Positions 13,044 through 14,266 of a stretch of DNA of 14,266 nucleotides are shown here, piece by piece (within the stretch, counting starts at the first letter, position 1; each line of letters begins with the position of its first letter). The stretch is from Myxococcota bacterium (GTDB taxonomy: Bacteria > Myxococcota > Polyangia > GCA-2747355 > JAKLHH01). Position numbers and translations under genes: made by a program. The stretch spans positions 1-14,266 of the forward strand of contig JAKLHH010000061.1 of NCBI GenBank assembly GCA_022710245.1, given 5' to 3'. The notes beneath the pieces were generated by a model, which searched no databases, was not told where the DNA came from, and was given only the letters and a program-made list of their open reading frames with translations.

Positions 13044-14012
13044 ATGACTCGCCGGACGTTCGCGCTGGTCCCCGCCCTCGCCCTCGCCCTCGCCGCCTGC
13101 GGCGACAACAAGCAGAGCCCGACGGACGCCAAGGTCGCCGACGGCAAGTCGACGACTGACGGGAAAGCGCAGACGGACGGTGGAGGCACGGCGGCGGATC
13201 AGGGCGCGCTCCCGGCCTCGGCGATGCAGGCGGTGGTGAACAAGCTGCTGATGCCCAAGAGCGGCAAGGACTACGCGTACGACTACGACGGGACGGGGAA
13301 GAAGAACAAGCTGGGGGATATCGCGGGGGCGGTGGCGATTCTGGGAGGTGCCGTGGACCTCCAGGGAAACGTCGACACGATGATGTCCGACGGAAGCTTC
13401 CTCCTCCTCCTCGACGTGCTGGCCAAGTCGATCACCGACGACCCGGCAGCCAAGCTGCAGGCGTGGCAGGGCGTTGATGGCGACAATCCCGCAAACGCGG
13501 CAGACAACTTCTCGGGCAGCGAGGCGTTCACCATAAGCTCGTCGAGCCCGACGGATCTGATCCTCGGCGGCGGCATCGCGAGCGGACTGATCACCGCCGG
13601 CCCCGGCACGCTGCAGATCCCGGTCCCCGTCGGCACGACGCCGACGATGGTATCGGTCAAGAAGGCGCACATGGAGGCGAAGCTGAGCTCGACGCCAGCG
13701 TCCGCGATGACCGACGGGAAGATCTACGGCGCCATTCCCTGGACCGACGTCGACACGAAGCTCATCCCGGCCATCGCCGGACAGCTTGACAAGCTCTTCA
13801 AGGACCCAAGCACCAACCTGGTCACGAAGGCGCTGCTCGCCGGCATCGATGCTGCGCCCAAGGACGGGACGATCGACGCCAATGACGTCAGGGAGTACGG
13901 CCTTTTCAAGGCCGCTCTGCAGCCGGATGTGGATGTCGACGGGGACAAGACCGCGGACTCCATGTCGGTCGGCCTCGGCTTCACCGCGGTCGGGGCGAAG
14001 ATCACCAAGTGA
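13044..14012 (+). CDS. Lipoprotein with Asp-rich, EF-hand-like loops
   Basis: This is a 322-residue predicted lipoprotein. The signal peptide ends in lipobox LAAC (C19, Gly at +2), and a Lys/Asp/Thr/Gly-rich linker follows (residues 20-55). The mature domain has three acidic loops resembling calcium-binding EF-hand/dockerin loops: DYDGTGKKNKLGD (80-92), PKDGTIDANDVRE (~269-281) and DVDVDGDKTADS (295-306). The C-terminal SVGLGFTAVGA is beta-like. The middle holds strands and a helical segment (SFLLLLDVLAKSI). I know similar domain organisation from uncharacterised myxobacterial lipoproteins; no function is established. The ATG at 13044 follows AAAGGAG with 9-nt spacing. The next gene converges with only 10 nt between stop codons, leaving no room for a separate terminator. 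Confidence 0.85.
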   Translation: MTRRTFALVPALALALAACGDNKQSPTDAKVADGKSTTDGKAQTDGGGTAADQGALPASAMQAVVNKLLMPKSGKDYAYDYDGTGKKNKLGDIAGAVAILGGAVDLQGNVDTMMSDGSFLLLLDVLAKSITDDPAAKLQAWQGVDGDNPANAADNFSGSEAFTISSSSPTDLILGGGIASGLITAGPGTLQIPVPVGTTPTMVSVKKAHMEAKLSSTPASAMTDGKIYGAIPWTDVDTKLIPAIAGQLDKLFKDPSTNLVTKALLAGIDAAPKDGTIDANDVREYGLFKAALQPDVDVDGDKTADSMSVGLGFTAVGAKITK

Positions 14013-14022
14013 CGCGGCACTG

Positions 14023-14266
14023 CTACTTCAGTTGCAGCACCAGCCCCTTCTCTCCTACGACCCACACCCCGCCAGTGTAGCTACCCCAGACGCCCCGGAG
14101 CTCGGCTGTTACCGGTGAGACCACCGTCGTCCACGAGACGCCATCGTAGTGCATCATCGTGCCTTGAAGGCCAACGGCCCAGATATCGGAGCAGCTCAGA
14201 CCAAAGATCTTGCGCACGCCGGGCGCCAGCGTGTGTGTCACCCAGACCTTGCCATCGGATCGAAGG
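14023..14266 (-). CDS. C-terminal end of a beta-propeller-like repeat protein (partial)
   Basis: The gene ends at the TAG at 14023-14025, and its frame stays open to the right edge, so the 5' part lies outside the window. The visible ~80 residues contain repeated short motifs, SDIWAVGLQGTMMHYDG, then SWTTV, then GVWGSYTGGVWVVGEKG. This is the xWxVGxxGxxxxxDGxxW repeat seen in propeller-like secreted proteins of myxobacteria (each repeat one blade). A GTG within the window (14239-14241) should not be taken as the start, since the repeat LRSDGKVWV continues upstream of it. Third-position GC is lower than in neighbouring genes, which may mean faster evolution or recent acquisition. Confidence 0.8.
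   Translation of the reverse strand, partial: LRSDGKVWVTHTLAPGVRKIFGLSCSDIWAVGLQGTMMHYDGVSWTTVVSPVTAELRGVWGSYTGGVWVVGEKGLVLQLK

Noticed and set aside
12459..13670. Minus-strand open frame spanning the PEPCK-like 3' end, the gap and the lipoprotein gene
   Set aside because: It is antisense to two well-supported genes and has no recognisable motif or codon bias of its own.

Overview
The window is high-GC bacterial DNA with strong third-position GC bias. Several features point to a myxobacterium or close relative (Myxococcota / former Deltaproteobacteria). One protein ends in a MYXO-CTERM-like sorting tail (Gly-Cys, hydrophobic stretch, Arg cluster), there are two lipoproteins with typical myxobacterial Asp/Ala/Ser-rich or Cys-rich mature parts, and a partial beta-propeller-like repeat protein lies at the right edge. 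I assign this from sequence character only; no taxonomic marker gene is present. There are no RNA genes, CRISPR arrays, insertion sequences or phage genes. I see eleven complete genes and one partial gene.

Layout from left to right. Positions 1-410 hold no gene I can support. Position 411-2309 (+) encodes a secreted or surface protein with what looks like two TULIP/BPI-like lipid-binding halves, an Ig-like domain and the MYXO-CTERM-like tail. It converges on a tight five-gene minus-strand cluster (8806 down to 2318) whose genes are separated by 1-10 nt or overlap. In transcription order these are: a flotillin of the eukaryotic type; a fusion of a class I aminotransferase with an HprK/PEPCK-like P-loop domain; nucleoside diphosphate kinase (ndk); a PAP2-family phosphatase; and a GT-C (TMTC-like) membrane glycosyltransferase with C-terminal TPRs. 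The cluster most likely shares one promoter, for which there is a candidate at 8867-8896 flanked by inverted repeats.

Upstream of that cluster and on the same strand are a 67-residue Cys-rich protein of the DUF6485 type (9009-9212), a Cys-rich lipoprotein (9235-9819) and a possible SUKH/SMI1-like protein (9949-10677). Divergent from the last is an ATP-type PEP carboxykinase-like gene (10885-12774, +). It is preceded by a good extended -10 promoter candidate, an alternating pyrimidine-purine tract and a perfect 12-bp palindrome. A lipoprotein with Asp-rich, EF-hand-like loops follows (13044-14012, +) and converges on a partial repeat protein (14023-14266, -).

The part most worth attention is the flotillin-led cluster. 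It combines a membrane-domain scaffold, lipid-phosphate and glycosyl-transfer enzymes, NTP homeostasis, and an aminotransferase carrying a pseudo-kinase-like domain whose Walker A lysine is replaced by methionine. The PEPCK-like protein nearby carries a related P-loop region with an intact lysine. Functional links among these genes are inference from gene order and family knowledge.
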